Assembly (NCBI GenBank): GCA_037389465.1
Contig: JAZARR010000070.1
Location: 3,190,501-3,254,500, forward strand
Direction: 5' to 3'
Length of the DNA stretch: 64,000 bases
From: Baylisascaris procyonis
Taxonomy: Eukaryota > Nematoda > Chromadorea > Rhabditida > Ascarididae
In this document: positions 26,401 to 39,300 of the stretch, in pieces
How the letters are laid out: every line of letters begins with the position of its first letter
How positions within the stretch are numbered: position 1 is the first letter of the stretch
Notes under the pieces: generated by a model
The model's input: only the letters and a program-made list of their open reading frames with translations
Told to the model about the DNA's origin: nothing
The model's database searches: none
Translations under genes and position numbers: made by a program

Positions 26401-29400
26401 TCCATCTTCTTTCCTTCCTCTCCTCGTTGTTTCATCGAAAGAGAGAGAAGATTTCCTGCAAATGTTGATGAGCTTTTTTGCATATATCGTCACGCGTTTA
26501 TGAAAATTTTAGAAGTCCAAACGTGACATTGCTTTGATTTTAATCTTTTCTAATCGTTTTGATGATAAATATTCGCATTGTGTAGAATTCAAAGTTCTTC
26601 CACAGCATTCATACATAAATTTCTATTCTCATAAAGGCAATGTTCTCATCACTAATGCAATAATGGTTACGCAGGCAGCACTGGAAGCGATAAATGGCTT
26701 TAATTTGTATGGGGCATCGGGTACGAGTGCATCGGTGATTTATGTCGATATCGATGGCCATAATAGGAATCGAACCACATTCGAGACTATTCTGCCCAGA
26801 GAAAGCAATTCGAAGGTCAGCTCACCGATCGTGTTTTTGCTCACTGTTGAGTTATTTATAATGCTACTCGGACCGGTCTTGCTAAGCCTCCACTCAGGAC
26901 AGCAAGCTCGAATTTCGTTCTCGTCCTTGGTCTATCGTAGACCCTTGTGTACTGCACTGTACTACTTGTTGTTTTAACGTGTTACTCAAAGCGGCTTTTT
27001 TTTTAATTTTGACGCTATGAAACTGTGACTGTCCTTTATTCAATTATTGTTCTATTCATAACCCTTCTTTTTATTTTCAAGATATCTTTTTTTCAAATTG
27101 TATTAAGGTGAAGAAGGGCAAGGGGGATATCATTCCCTAATTCATCACTTCATTTTAATATCTGCGGATGCAATATTTTATTGCAGAACACAGATGCAGC
27201 ATTGTTGCTTGCGGTTGGATGGCCAGCATTTGCATCACATGATCCACAACTCTTCGAGCGAGCAGTTAGCAAATGTATTCGACGTTTAGAAGGAAAATAC
27301 GGAATGAAAAGGTTTTTAACTGATTTCGTGATTTCTTTTATTGATGATTAATGGGATTTGTTTTTAGTGAATTTCAGAAAAAAATACAATACATTCTGCA
27401 CTCCCCTCGAAATTTTATTTATTTGTCTGCATGAACGCTGGATGGGAAATGTTTTGAAAAACATTTTGCCAGAAATCAAAGCTTTCCATAATGTAAATAA
27501 ATAGCTTTGATGGTTATTCTTGTCTGCTCTTTGTTTGAAGCTCTCCAGCAAGTTAGTTAAATTTGCTGTTTATACGTTTCATAAATATTCATTATGTTAT
27601 TATATTAGAAGTTTTGGGCATTTAAATTGAAAGTTTTTGTTGAAGTCGGTGTTAGGGAGTAAAAGGATGGCTGTGAAGGAGCAACCTCGAAGGAATTAAG
27701 TAATGCCTTGTTTTTCTGTTTGTAATTTCCGGAGCTTGCAAGCTTTGCAACTTTGCTTAGCGAATTTTTTTTCGAAATGATAGGAGCCTTATAAACAGAA
27801 AATGATGTTAATGAAGAACCTCTGAGGAAGTGAAATTTAACACTGCGCGGATTCGGCAGCCTAACTCAATTTGAATGCTTGAAGATTCTTCCGGGATGGA
27901 TATCATACAGAGTTGGAGGATGCATCACGTCATCATTACGACGTGCACGAGACATGTCGTTTCCAGGATATCGAATGTCAATTTCCGATGTTCTTTGCAT
28001 TCCTGACCATTACCTGTAAGTGATCCTTATCAGCGATACTGTTTATCAATTATCATTAAAAATCATTTTTTGCGAATTCGTGAGGTCTCGACGAACTGTG
28101 GTCATGTTTTGTTATTTGTGCAGTTTGATAAACCTGTCAGTAAGTTTGCTTTCTTCGGGCTAACTTTTACAGGTTGATCTCCCTAAGTACCACAACTCAG
28201 AGCCTAGGCTTGCATGGACTTTCACTTCGATAAGTGGAAATCGCGTCACTAAGATAGATTTAAGCGTGCAGCCTGATTTTGCCCTCAAATGCTCACATGC
28301 CTGCGCACAACAATAGTTGTTGCTATCTATAGAGTACTGTTTTGTTCGGTAACTTTGTTTCTATTTAGCAGTGTCGTTTGTTGTTGTATTTAAGTGACTT
28401 CTCTTGCTTTCGTCACCACTTTAAAACTGCGAAAATTTCTTGTCAATGCCATTGTGATTACTACTTTCGATATGAGATTGTTTAGCAAAATGTAAGGAAT
28501 AAAATGGATTGATAAATTTCAGCACAGTTGCGTGGTGATGAGGAATCAGCCAATAAATACTGGGATAAACTCAAGGATCTACTCGTATCGGCTGACGATA
28601 GTGAGTCTTTCTACACTATTCATCAAGTGACCGTTTTTAACTGCACTGCACTTGTAGAGTAGTGACTATATGATAAAATGATCCGACAGTCTTCCGGTTT
28701 GATCATCCCATCGGATCCTATTTCAATGGATGTGCAAAGTCACACAGCGTGAACACTTGCATGAAGTAGAAGGCCGAGGAAGGTTAAGTTTGTGTTAGTC
28801 CGGAAGGATTTATGGATTTGTGTCTGATCTTTGCTACAGATTTCCAGCCGCTCGGACAGGGTGCGCGTTTCTCCTGGATCAACATATATGAAGTGATGGA
28901 CGTGAATAGGCCGTTGGTCATTATCAGTTTATATATCCGAAGTCAAAAACTAGATCAGGCCGCACTTCTTTGATTTCTATGTGCTACTGAATAAAAAGAT
29001 ACCGACCACACAGTTGATGAAAATTATTCAGTATGAGCATAATTATTGAGGTTCGCATTTGGTACTACCCGAGTGCTATATAATCGAAGAGGAGAACATG
29101 GTCGAAGAACGCGAGAAACCAAATTCACAAGACTTCTACGCTGCGAGCCCTAATGAATTCGGACATCATCTGTGGTCGAATGCTGTCTACATCGTTGCAC
29201 TTCTACTCAGTTGGTGTTATAAATTCTCTTGGCAGATAGTTTCTTTCTCTTTGTTGAACTGCAAACATATTCTGACCTTAAGTTGCTCTTATAGGGATGT
29301 GGTAAAAGAAAAGAGTTGATAAAGCGTAAGATTGTTTATTGGTTATAGATCTCAAATAATCGAAGGATGTAGTCATTCGTTACGCGAGCAGTTGATAGGG

Positions 29401-30319
29401 ATGTCGATGTGGCTTATGGCCAGTTTGAGCCTTTCATGACGGCTCAAAGGCTTGAGGACATTTTTATTAAGTCGGTTGATACAGTCATAACTAAACTGTT
29501 TTTCTTCAACATTTAATTTTCAGGCTCTTCCTGTTTTTTAATTAATTGTCTGCGAGACTGACATTGCACTTATTGTCTGGCTTAAAAGTTTTCTCCATTA
29601 GTAAATTAAATGTTTTCAATGATTATCGTGAAATAGTGGCAGAAGTTCATTTCGGTGCTGTCCCGCCTAGGCCTTCCGAGACTATGCGGGAAAACCCACC
29701 CATAGAGGTTCATTTTGAGGCACCCGAGCTTGAAGCTTTTGTGCGGTTTTTGAGCGATGAAAATACACTAATCATTTCCTGATATCGGGTTGTTGTTTTA
29801 GGAAGTCAGTTGATCCATGCAAGCGACATCGATCCGATTTACCGACATCTGCCAGCAAGTCAGCGACCGTCTAACCCGAATCGGCACTCAGCATTCCAGG
29901 TAATCGTTCTTCAACTTGTTTACCAAATTGACTTTTATGTTTTATTTGCCGTTGATGGAAACAGCAGTTTTAGAGGTGTCGGAGTTCGTTTGTATTACCT
30001 TCAAGTTCATTATTAATTTCAAACAATTGACAACAATGAAACTGTTTGAGAGGAAGGTATTCTACCAACATTGTAAGAGGGAATTGCTTGTGGCGCTTTT
30101 GATATTTCAAAAAAAAGGTGAAGAGTGACTTGTTGAAACATTTTGATTTATTAGCATTGGCACGTTTGAAGGGGTAGGAAGACGTTAATTCAGGACAGAT
30201 TCGACTGGAAGGTTTGAAGGTTGGGGATCACCTCTGCCATTAAATTTAACCCGCTGATGTTGTATACTTTTAACGATGCAATAATGGTAAAACATTAACC
30301 CTTATTGCTTACAAAATAT

Positions 30320-30386
<67 letters not shown>

Positions 30387-33300
30387 CATGAATAGTGAGG
30401 ACACATTGGTTTTGCGCACCTGGCACCACAAATTTTTTGTTTATTATCATTTTCGGGTTCTTTAATATCGTTTAGAGTGCCATTTTAAAATAATCTCCGT
30501 GTGAATTTTTCGTTGTTTCTGCAAAGGTGTCATGGTGCATTCTGTCTTCACTGCACCTACAACTGCTAACTTCTATTTGTTTACTTTATCTCGTTTGAAT
30601 ACTTGAGAAGATTGATCTCTGTGGAACTGCTTTGAGTGCTTTATTTCGAACAATTTTCCAATCACCCTCTCAATGCCCACCTGAGGGAAATCAGTATACC
30701 TCTCTTTGGTGCATGTACCTATCATGCTCTTGCACAGTATGCAGTCAGCATGGAAACGCCTTATAATCAGGATCGGTCAACCGCATAAGGTTTGCGCAGT
30801 TGTGGCATTATATTACTATCTTAGATGAAGACAGTCTCGGGGATTTGTCTTGCATGCCGAATTCAGATTGGGTGCCAACTTTTATTTTCGTCTGTCAGCT
30901 TCCTCATAAATTCTCAGCGCTTTACTGCCCTGTTGCTCGTGGTTACAAGACTGCTGCCATCGTTGGTCGACTATCCCTAACAGAGAGTCATTCTAATGGG
31001 TTTTTAGCCGTTTGAGTGGTCTTTGCTTTCTAGTGGGATCTATTTGGTTATTCTTTGAGGACACATTTTGTCGTTCTGCTGAACGATATATCTGCTGCAT
31101 CTTCGTTTGGTGTCATAGGTTGTTTTGGCCTTTTATGTTCCCCAATTGTGTGTTTTTTATTTTTGCTTTTATGATTCACTAATGTTTATTTTGTATTAAA
31201 AATTTCCACCAATGAACTGCAATCAGCACCTCGATTTCTAATAATAGAGACTATAGCAGTTGAAAGAGTTTCTTTCAGCGACAGCGATCTCTTTCGCATA
31301 TGACAACCGGTGTTGCTATTCCATTCGCATGACTTTTCGATTCCATCGCATTCTTTTTTAATGTAATTTTTGCAGTTTGCAACCTTATTCAGACGTTGTT
31401 TTAATCTCTCATTTTCGGCAATTTTGTTCCGCTGTACTCATTCAGCCTTAAAACTTTCATTTTCATTGTAAGCTATGGCCTGATCGTTAAGATTGAAGTT
31501 TTATTCCAGTCTTATCGTTCCTTCCTTCTTCTTTCACTTTCATCTCTTAATATTTAGTTTTATTACGATTCCTTTCAACTTCACAACCGTTGAGTTTTAT
31601 TGTAGCCATTTCATCCCGTTCCTCAACCTTAGAAAGGCTAAGTAAAAATATAGAAGCAATTGATGAGTTTTTTTTTTTTTTTTTTGAATAAGTTTTGAGT
31701 GGTGAGCAAGATGAATATTGCATCTTATTGCATTTAACCTCACAAATGCTATGTTTCACAGCTCACAAAATATCACGATAAGATTCGTTTGGCTACAGAT
31801 CCAAGAAGAATATCACTATTAATATAATGTAATAAATTGATCGATGTGTTCATTCAGCGTGAAACCGACTTCTCGGATCTGTCATTTGTAAGTGATGCTT
31901 AATTTTGCACATTTCACATGCACTAATTGTTGCTTGTTTTATTTATGCCAATGCACAAACGCTCCAATTGTTTTATTTTTTGGTTTGTTCAATTCCGAAA
32001 TAATACTGAGAGGCAAGTTAAATGTTATGCGGGAGGAGAGCGGCGTGGTTGTATGGTGCTGCAGCATGAGATACGGACCACTTGAAATTTGCGCTCTAGT
32101 ATCGGCGATCCACTCTGTCCTATCCTTCCATTCCAAAATATTTCTACGAATAGAGTAGTTGGTAGTGATTTCGTTATTTTTCAGTGACTAATACAACCGT
32201 CATTAACGCTGAAAATGCTTGTTTACTGCCTGTGGCGGTGGCCGTTTTTAACGAAACGCAAAATAACTTAGGTTATACGAATGGGGGAGGGGAGGGGGGG
32301 GGGGGGAAGAGTAAAAGGTTACTGATTACTGGCTGATAGTTGCAGTTATTCTAATATGCATTATTGCACTGTTATTTTTGCCGTTTTTGTTGTTTTTTTT
32401 TTCTGTTTCTTTATTTGCAGCACAACCTGCCTTGATGTTTGCTGAAAGCTTTCATTCACTTATTTATTTTTATTTGTTTCATTTCTATTTTATTCTTTTT
32501 TTTTTTCATTTTCGTTATTTCAAATGATAGGGTATGTTCCACCATCTTACCGTTTAATCGAAAGAAAATATAGGGACCCTTGAAGTAAAATATTCTTTTG
32601 AGCGTTTATTATCGTTTTTTATGCGTGAATCTTTTTGAATAGAAATACTTAAAATTATGTTGCTATCGTATATTTCTTCATGTAACTTTCATTTTGTGCT
32701 TAATTTGTTGCTAAAATATAAATCGGCAATTTTTGGAATACAAAGAACTCGTCGTAGCGGTTCAGAGTTTGTACCACAACTTTTTTGCCAAATTCTGATG
32801 CAAAATGGATGATGGTATCGACCATTTAAATCCAATATTCCACTATCCCGTCTATTCTAATTTTACAGTTACGTGTTTGAACTGTAACGCACTATGTGAG
32901 ATTTGTTGTATGTACGTTGTTCATTTATTTAATTTCCATTTTTCTGAAAGTAGAGAATTTTCGTTTGTTTCTTTCTTTGAGAAATATGCTTCTTTCACTT
33001 TCCTAACTTGTATTGATGGGATAGCTTCAGCTTCTCTCATGTTGTCATTGCTTCATTTAAGAAATTTCGTGCGCTGTTTATTATACTGTATCGTAAAATC
33101 GGTACTGTATATTGTTTTAGGTAATACTCACATTAAACTACAATAAGTTCGTTGCTCAAAGTTGAACGATTGTATTTCAGTTGTCTTTATAAAATTCTTT
33201 TTACATTAATTTCTGTTTGCTGCTGATATGCTCGTTTATTTAGAAGTATATCAACAATCGATTATTGGTTGAATAGAGCGCCTTCGAGTGGTGAATGTTG

Positions 33301-36300
33301 AGCTGAGGGAGAGAGTATCGATAATAGTCCCTCCTCTCCACCCAGTCCCTCTCCGCCATTTTTCCGCCTAATCCACCTATCTTTTCACCTCCATAGAAAA
33401 ACTTTTGGAAAAGATAGTTTTATTAATTGGGATTTCGCCATACTTGATTGTCGTTTCGAGAAGAGCAAATTTGTATTACAAAGATCGAGTTTCCTCGCTT
33501 TGTAAACTGAGAATCTTAATATTCGTTCCCTCTCTTTGATGCCCAATTCCTCGGTCGCAAAATGAGTCCTCACATCCCATCACTGATAGTTTTTTCAGTG
33601 GTTTTTGCTCATATCAATTTCTCGAGAATCTTCTTGCTTATATCTCACTATTGGCAATGACCAGTGAATGCTAACGCTTGCTTCTTTGCTGTTGCACTTA
33701 TCTGGAAGTCGTTGAAGTCGCGATTTTTAATATCTTTATTGCAGGGCAGTATGGAGGGCAATCCGGTTGTTCAGGTGGCACTAATAGCCGAATCAAGTCG
33801 CCTTCAAATGATGCTTTCCACTTATGGTATTAGCACTCAAACGCCACATGAACTTGAACCTGTACAGATATGGCCGAGTTGGAGGATGGTCAAGGTAGAG
33901 GTTCAATTTTTGCAAGGCGTATTGCCCACTGAGCGATTCTTTTGCTTTATATCTGTATTTCTGCATAAGTGTATCTTATATGCTGTGGATGGCGTAGAGC
34001 GGAGAGTGGAGGAGTAATGAGAGGTATTTCTGCAGTTATGTTGCATATTTGTGATGGTTTGTGCTGATCCCTATTCGCCTTTTGGAAGGGGGAGGGGGGG
34101 GGGGTGGGGAATCCTGGGGCTTATTGAAGTGATGCTTTTAAGGTGTTCGAATCGTTGGGCAAGAATGCCAAATTAGGTCTTGGTGGACGACCACCGCGTC
34201 CATTTGGTCCGCTGAATACGAGCAAAATATTCAAGCTGTTCGGGGATACGATCCTTTGTTATCCACTGCTTTTCGAAGTCAAGGATTTTTACATAAACGC
34301 GGATCCGGCTGTTCTCATCGACGATATAAAGGTAGTTGAAGCATTGTTGCATTGTTGTTGACAAGGAGTGAAAGTGTTTTCCGGTACTTGATGCTTTACA
34401 TACGTGGCATGCAGGCCATGCAGATTCCTTTTGATAAAAAAATGTGACACTAATTTATTAAGCCGTTTTAAGGGGGAATCATTAGAGAGCTTCCAGTTGT
34501 ACCTTTACTCTGAAGGTTGCTTCGTTAAACATTGCGTTTTTATGAGCCCTTTCATTTTAATTTTTACGAGTTAAAAAAAAAAAATTGACTATGTAAAAGC
34601 GCATTTTGGTAACCCTTTGCCTGCGTCTACGTGTCTTTGTCTCTCTGCCTGTCTATCTAATGGTTTCAACTCAAGAACCACTAAAGCTAGGCCGTCGGTT
34701 TCTTATTTGGAGCAGTCGCAAGAAAACATTGGTTTAGGTTGATAGTGGTATGTTCAGACGTCGTCCTTCCCCTATGCACTTGAGGCAATTTGTGAACCTA
34801 TTGCGCACAAGTGATCATAGTGTACCTTCTGTTCATAATCAATCTATTGTGCACTTGTTTATTAGTTGTTGATGGCATTTGCAACTGCTTTTTCAAGTAA
34901 GGGCAATGTTAAATGGGTATATCGTACCAACTTGTGCTTCTCCACTTATTGCACCCTTGCTGAATATCTCTATTTATGGGCGAATTCATAATTCTCCATC
35001 TTGAAACCGTAAACGAAATGACAGCTTGAATTACTCTTGAACAAGTAAACAATGGCAAGAATGAGTGATTTTGATTTCTTTTTTATCGTTGTTGTTATAA
35101 GGCAGTTGTGCATTAGTTCTTTATGCCCTCAATAACAGAAGTGCGCTTCTTGCTTTCAATGGTTTTGTTATATTGTAGCTCGATCTGGAGTTTATATCGA
35201 AACGTTGGAAGTTGGCAGGTCGACCGACGTTTTGTTTGGTACTACGTGAGGAAAACGTCAGCGGCGAATATTTCAGTCATATGCTTGATTTGTTGGTCTC
35301 AATGAAAAATGGCTTCGTTAATGGCGTACGCGTTCGAATTGGTAGGGTTCATGTAAGTTGTTGCCAGTTTTCGTGCCAGTCAAAGTCGTTGATGAGTATA
35401 AAGTCGCATCTCCTTGATCCTAACGTTTATGGATTTCCTGTTTTTTCCCTCGTTCCTCTCCTTCCCTGTAGCTCCATCCCCAATTCTTGAGGTTTTTTCT
35501 CTCGGCTGCATTGGCTTCGTTAGGTTAGTTAAGGGAACGCGGTGCGACGGAGTGGGGGTGAGTGGGGGGACAGGATTAAGCTCGTTTACGATAGACAGTA
35601 AGCGTTTGCTGAAATCAGACCCTCTGCTCGAGCTCAAATAATGCACTGCTTCCTGTAATCATCCTCCTTATAGGTTTCGGATGTCCATGACATATTTTTT
35701 GCAGCAACTATTGAACACGGGTTGTACGGAGCACGTCGATTTTGCTACTTCTGAAGATGCGAATGTAGCCGAGGATGCGTTTGAAGAGCTTGGAGGCAAA
35801 ACTTCTCAAATGATATCGCGCACTTCATTAAGAGATGTCGTCGAAGAGGACGTGACCAGTAGAGAGGTTAGCGGGCTAACCATACTGTCATTTAGTGAAA
35901 AAAAAAACGTTGATATTTTCTCAGGACTTGTCACTTCCTGGCAAGGTAGTGAGAGCACTTCATGGAATTTTTATTCAACGAGACTTAGTCACCTCACATG
36001 AGAAAATGAGCTTTTAACTGAAGCAAACTGCTTAATTGCTTTTTATTATTTATCATAATGTGGTCTATACTTGTCATAATTGGAAATGAGGGCAATCATA
36101 TGGTGATTGTTTCAGCAAGATTTTTTGTCGAGATCAGATCAAGAACTCTACGAATTGGTGAAAAGGCACGATGTGGATAATCTTCGTGTGGTGGCATTTG
36201 CGAATGCTGTGCTTTGTCGACGATATGGCAGTGAATTTCAAGTGGACGGAGGTGTGATTCAGACTCCACAATTCGTTTACCTATTTCTTCCCTTCATTTT

Positions 36301-39300
36301 GTCCATAATTTGATGAGGTTATTGCAGACTAAGAGGAATTTCGATTGATCTCACTTAGAATGCATCCGGAATGTGATGCTAAAGTATTCGTTCAGACAAC
36401 AAGTACAAAGCATTTTTAAGAGTGCACGGTAAGATACAATATTTTTATTCGTATCGCTGAAGAAACAGTGGAGGAGAATAGGGAAAAAGTAATTGCATAT
36501 AGACCAAAACGCCGAGGTCAGATTTGCAAAAGTTGGCTTCGCACCAACCGGTTATTAGATAAACTGTTCGGTTAATTAAAAACCGTTAGAGAAGATATTT
36601 GTGTGGTGCTGGAATTTCATCTATCGAAGCGGATCGCTCACCTTTTGCAGGTAAATAGTTACTTGTGAATTATGATGCAGTGGGATGTCATTTGCATTCT
36701 TCTGCTGTAGGGATTCTTTTCCAAATATTAGAGTTTTTGCTAAAGCTCGAAAATCGTTTAGAAACTCTTGCAACACGTATGGAACGAGTATACCGTCAAG
36801 CGTGTGCATGGCGTCTATGGTGGTTGGTTCGTTTTTGTGCTGCAAAACTCCGTAAGACGATGAACTCACTCGCTCCGGGCATCACAGATATGCTTGTGCG
36901 AGGCAAACAGGTCTGTTCGTTGTTATATTTGAGCTTGATTGTGGTGACTATTGACTTGTCCGCCATAATGCAGCTAGCAGCGATTGAATCAAATCGTTTA
37001 CCTTACAGAAAATTCAGTCACATTTGCGGGTATAAAAAAATACAAGTGGAAAACATTATATAGACTAATAAAGCAATAATGCGTGATATGCAGCAACAAG
37101 CACCATTGTAGTGATGTCAATGTAGTATAAACTCTATAGTGTGCTTTTTCTAAGTGTAATGTCATGGGTAATGTTGCAATGTTTTTGAAAGTCAAGCGAT
37201 ACTGCACCGTCCTATATCTGTAAAAATATGTTTCACCTTCACTGCACCAAAATGTGCTTTAACGTTCATCGTATATTTATTCAGAATAATAGATTTATGG
37301 AACATTCAGATACGTTAATAAGTAATATAAGAGTATTTCATACGTTTTAAGGAATATTATCGATAACAGAAATTATGATACGTTTACTAGCATAGGGTAC
37401 ATTGATGATAAACTAATGCAAAAATGAGTGCCACTAATGGAAAACATTTAACATAGATTATAACAGTGAAAAAAATAAAGCGTTAAATTGAAGAGAAATT
37501 TTGATCGTGAATAAATATCCCATCTTATTGAAAGCATTGCCCCCTTGTAAATGAATAATGAGAGTGGCAGAGGGCTAGCTAATGGATTCTGCTAAAGAAG
37601 TGTGCAACTGCCATATTTTTCCCAGTCAAAAGATAGGTAGGTGGACATGTTTTTTTTTGTTTATTTGGCTGATAATGTACAAGAGTAGTTACCTGCTGCA
37701 CATAAAAACCATAATAGCCATAAATTGAATACGCTTTCATAGTATTTATTATTTCTCGGTTATTTTCTCGTTGTGGCCGAGAGAAAATGGTGCCATGGTG
37801 CTGTTGATTTGAAAGTAGAAAATTTACTTACTTCTTTGAAGTTGATTTGTTGTTAAACGTTCACTCTTATTTATAAAGTTGTTGCTTTATTCTGCGTGAG
37901 ATCGACTCTTCTAAAAGCAATGGGATTACCGCGACTGCAAAATCTGAAAGAGCTGAAATTCCTTCGATTATCAAAATGTAGAGCAAACGGTGATCTGTGC
38001 TAGTGCGCATATAGAACCATTAAAGGTGTGTTGAACTGGAAATAGTGGATGAATATTTTATTGCTAATTTTTAAAAAGGTGATTTTTTTAAATTGACATC
38101 TTCGTCTTAGTTCACTGATAGTGCCAAAGAATGATTGCTGCATCGGCGGACATCCCGTTCTTTAAGAAGATTGCTGCCCTGTTGAAGGTGTAATTTTGTT
38201 TAGGTAACGTTGGGTGTGCGTGGATGTCGTGAAGTGACCATTTCATCACCAATGACCCCGGACGAAATAACGGGTATTTTGTTCAGTTCTTGCCCCGACA
38301 ATGAACCACAAGCTGCCGTCTTGCAGCAAGAACTGATCATCGCGTGCTCTGATCTGGTGAGTTCATTCACCCTTCTTTCTTATTTCATCGGTTGACTTTT
38401 AGCTTTTCCAAACATAAAATGCTTTCCACAATTTGTTATTTCTTAGGAATGAGAAGTGGAGTGAATATACGTCTGTGCAGAGATACTGTGATGTTGGTGA
38501 ATAGCACATCGAGGTCAGACATATTGTCATCGTTGTTCTTTGTTGATACATTGGGCTGAAGAGTCCGTCGGAGACGTTTCTGGTTATTAATCTTGTATTT
38601 CTTAATCGACCTCTAATTAGGGGCTCAGTCTGCGAAAGGGATAATCCAGGGAGATTTTTGAGGGAAGGAGCTCGAAAGGCGACCGCTACCGTCGAAAAAT
38701 TTGACTTCCGCGATTATATGAAGAGAAATGGTTGTGGACAATCGGAGAAGGAAATGGAAAAATAAGGAAGAGCCATATCACTGGCGGGTTTCGCCTCCTT
38801 CGTAAAACTTTGCTGCTCTCCCTACCCCCCCCTTCCACCCCACCCCTCAGCTTACGTTTTTTCTGAGGAGAATCGAAAGATTGCCGGTAAGACTTCGATC
38901 ATAAGATTCGTTTCCTCAGTCCGGGATTATAGTAATTCGATGTGATGTCGGACGGGACTAACAGGGATATGTTTCCAGATATGCAAGAAGCCGTACGCAT
39001 TCGATGGCGTTTTGACGATTCGTCTTTCATGGCTTTCTGATGCTATATCGCTAATGCTCGATTACTTGCAAAGCGCGAAGGCCGGAGATAGGAGTCCACA
39101 TTCGCGACGCATCCCACCCACCACTCCAACTAGGATCGGATTGCTTCCGAGTCGGTTTCCTTCTTTTTTTGCCTTTGCTTTAACTTTTGGAAGTTTACTC
39201 CGCTATCTTGACTCGTCAAATAGATTTCTTTTTGATTATTTCTAATTTATCCCTCTTTTTATCCATTCGAAGTAAGATGCCGGTTGTATGTCTTCTATAA

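Noticed and set aside
26197..26526. 109-codon plus-strand frame in PHKB intron 6
   Set aside because: It is low-complexity pyrimidine-rich sequence (TTC/TCC runs) within an intron, and the flanking exons join without it.
32283..32306. G-rich tracts (also near 34090 and 38825) as G-quadruplex regulatory sites
   Set aside because: They are simple homopolymer-like runs in introns with no further evidence of function.
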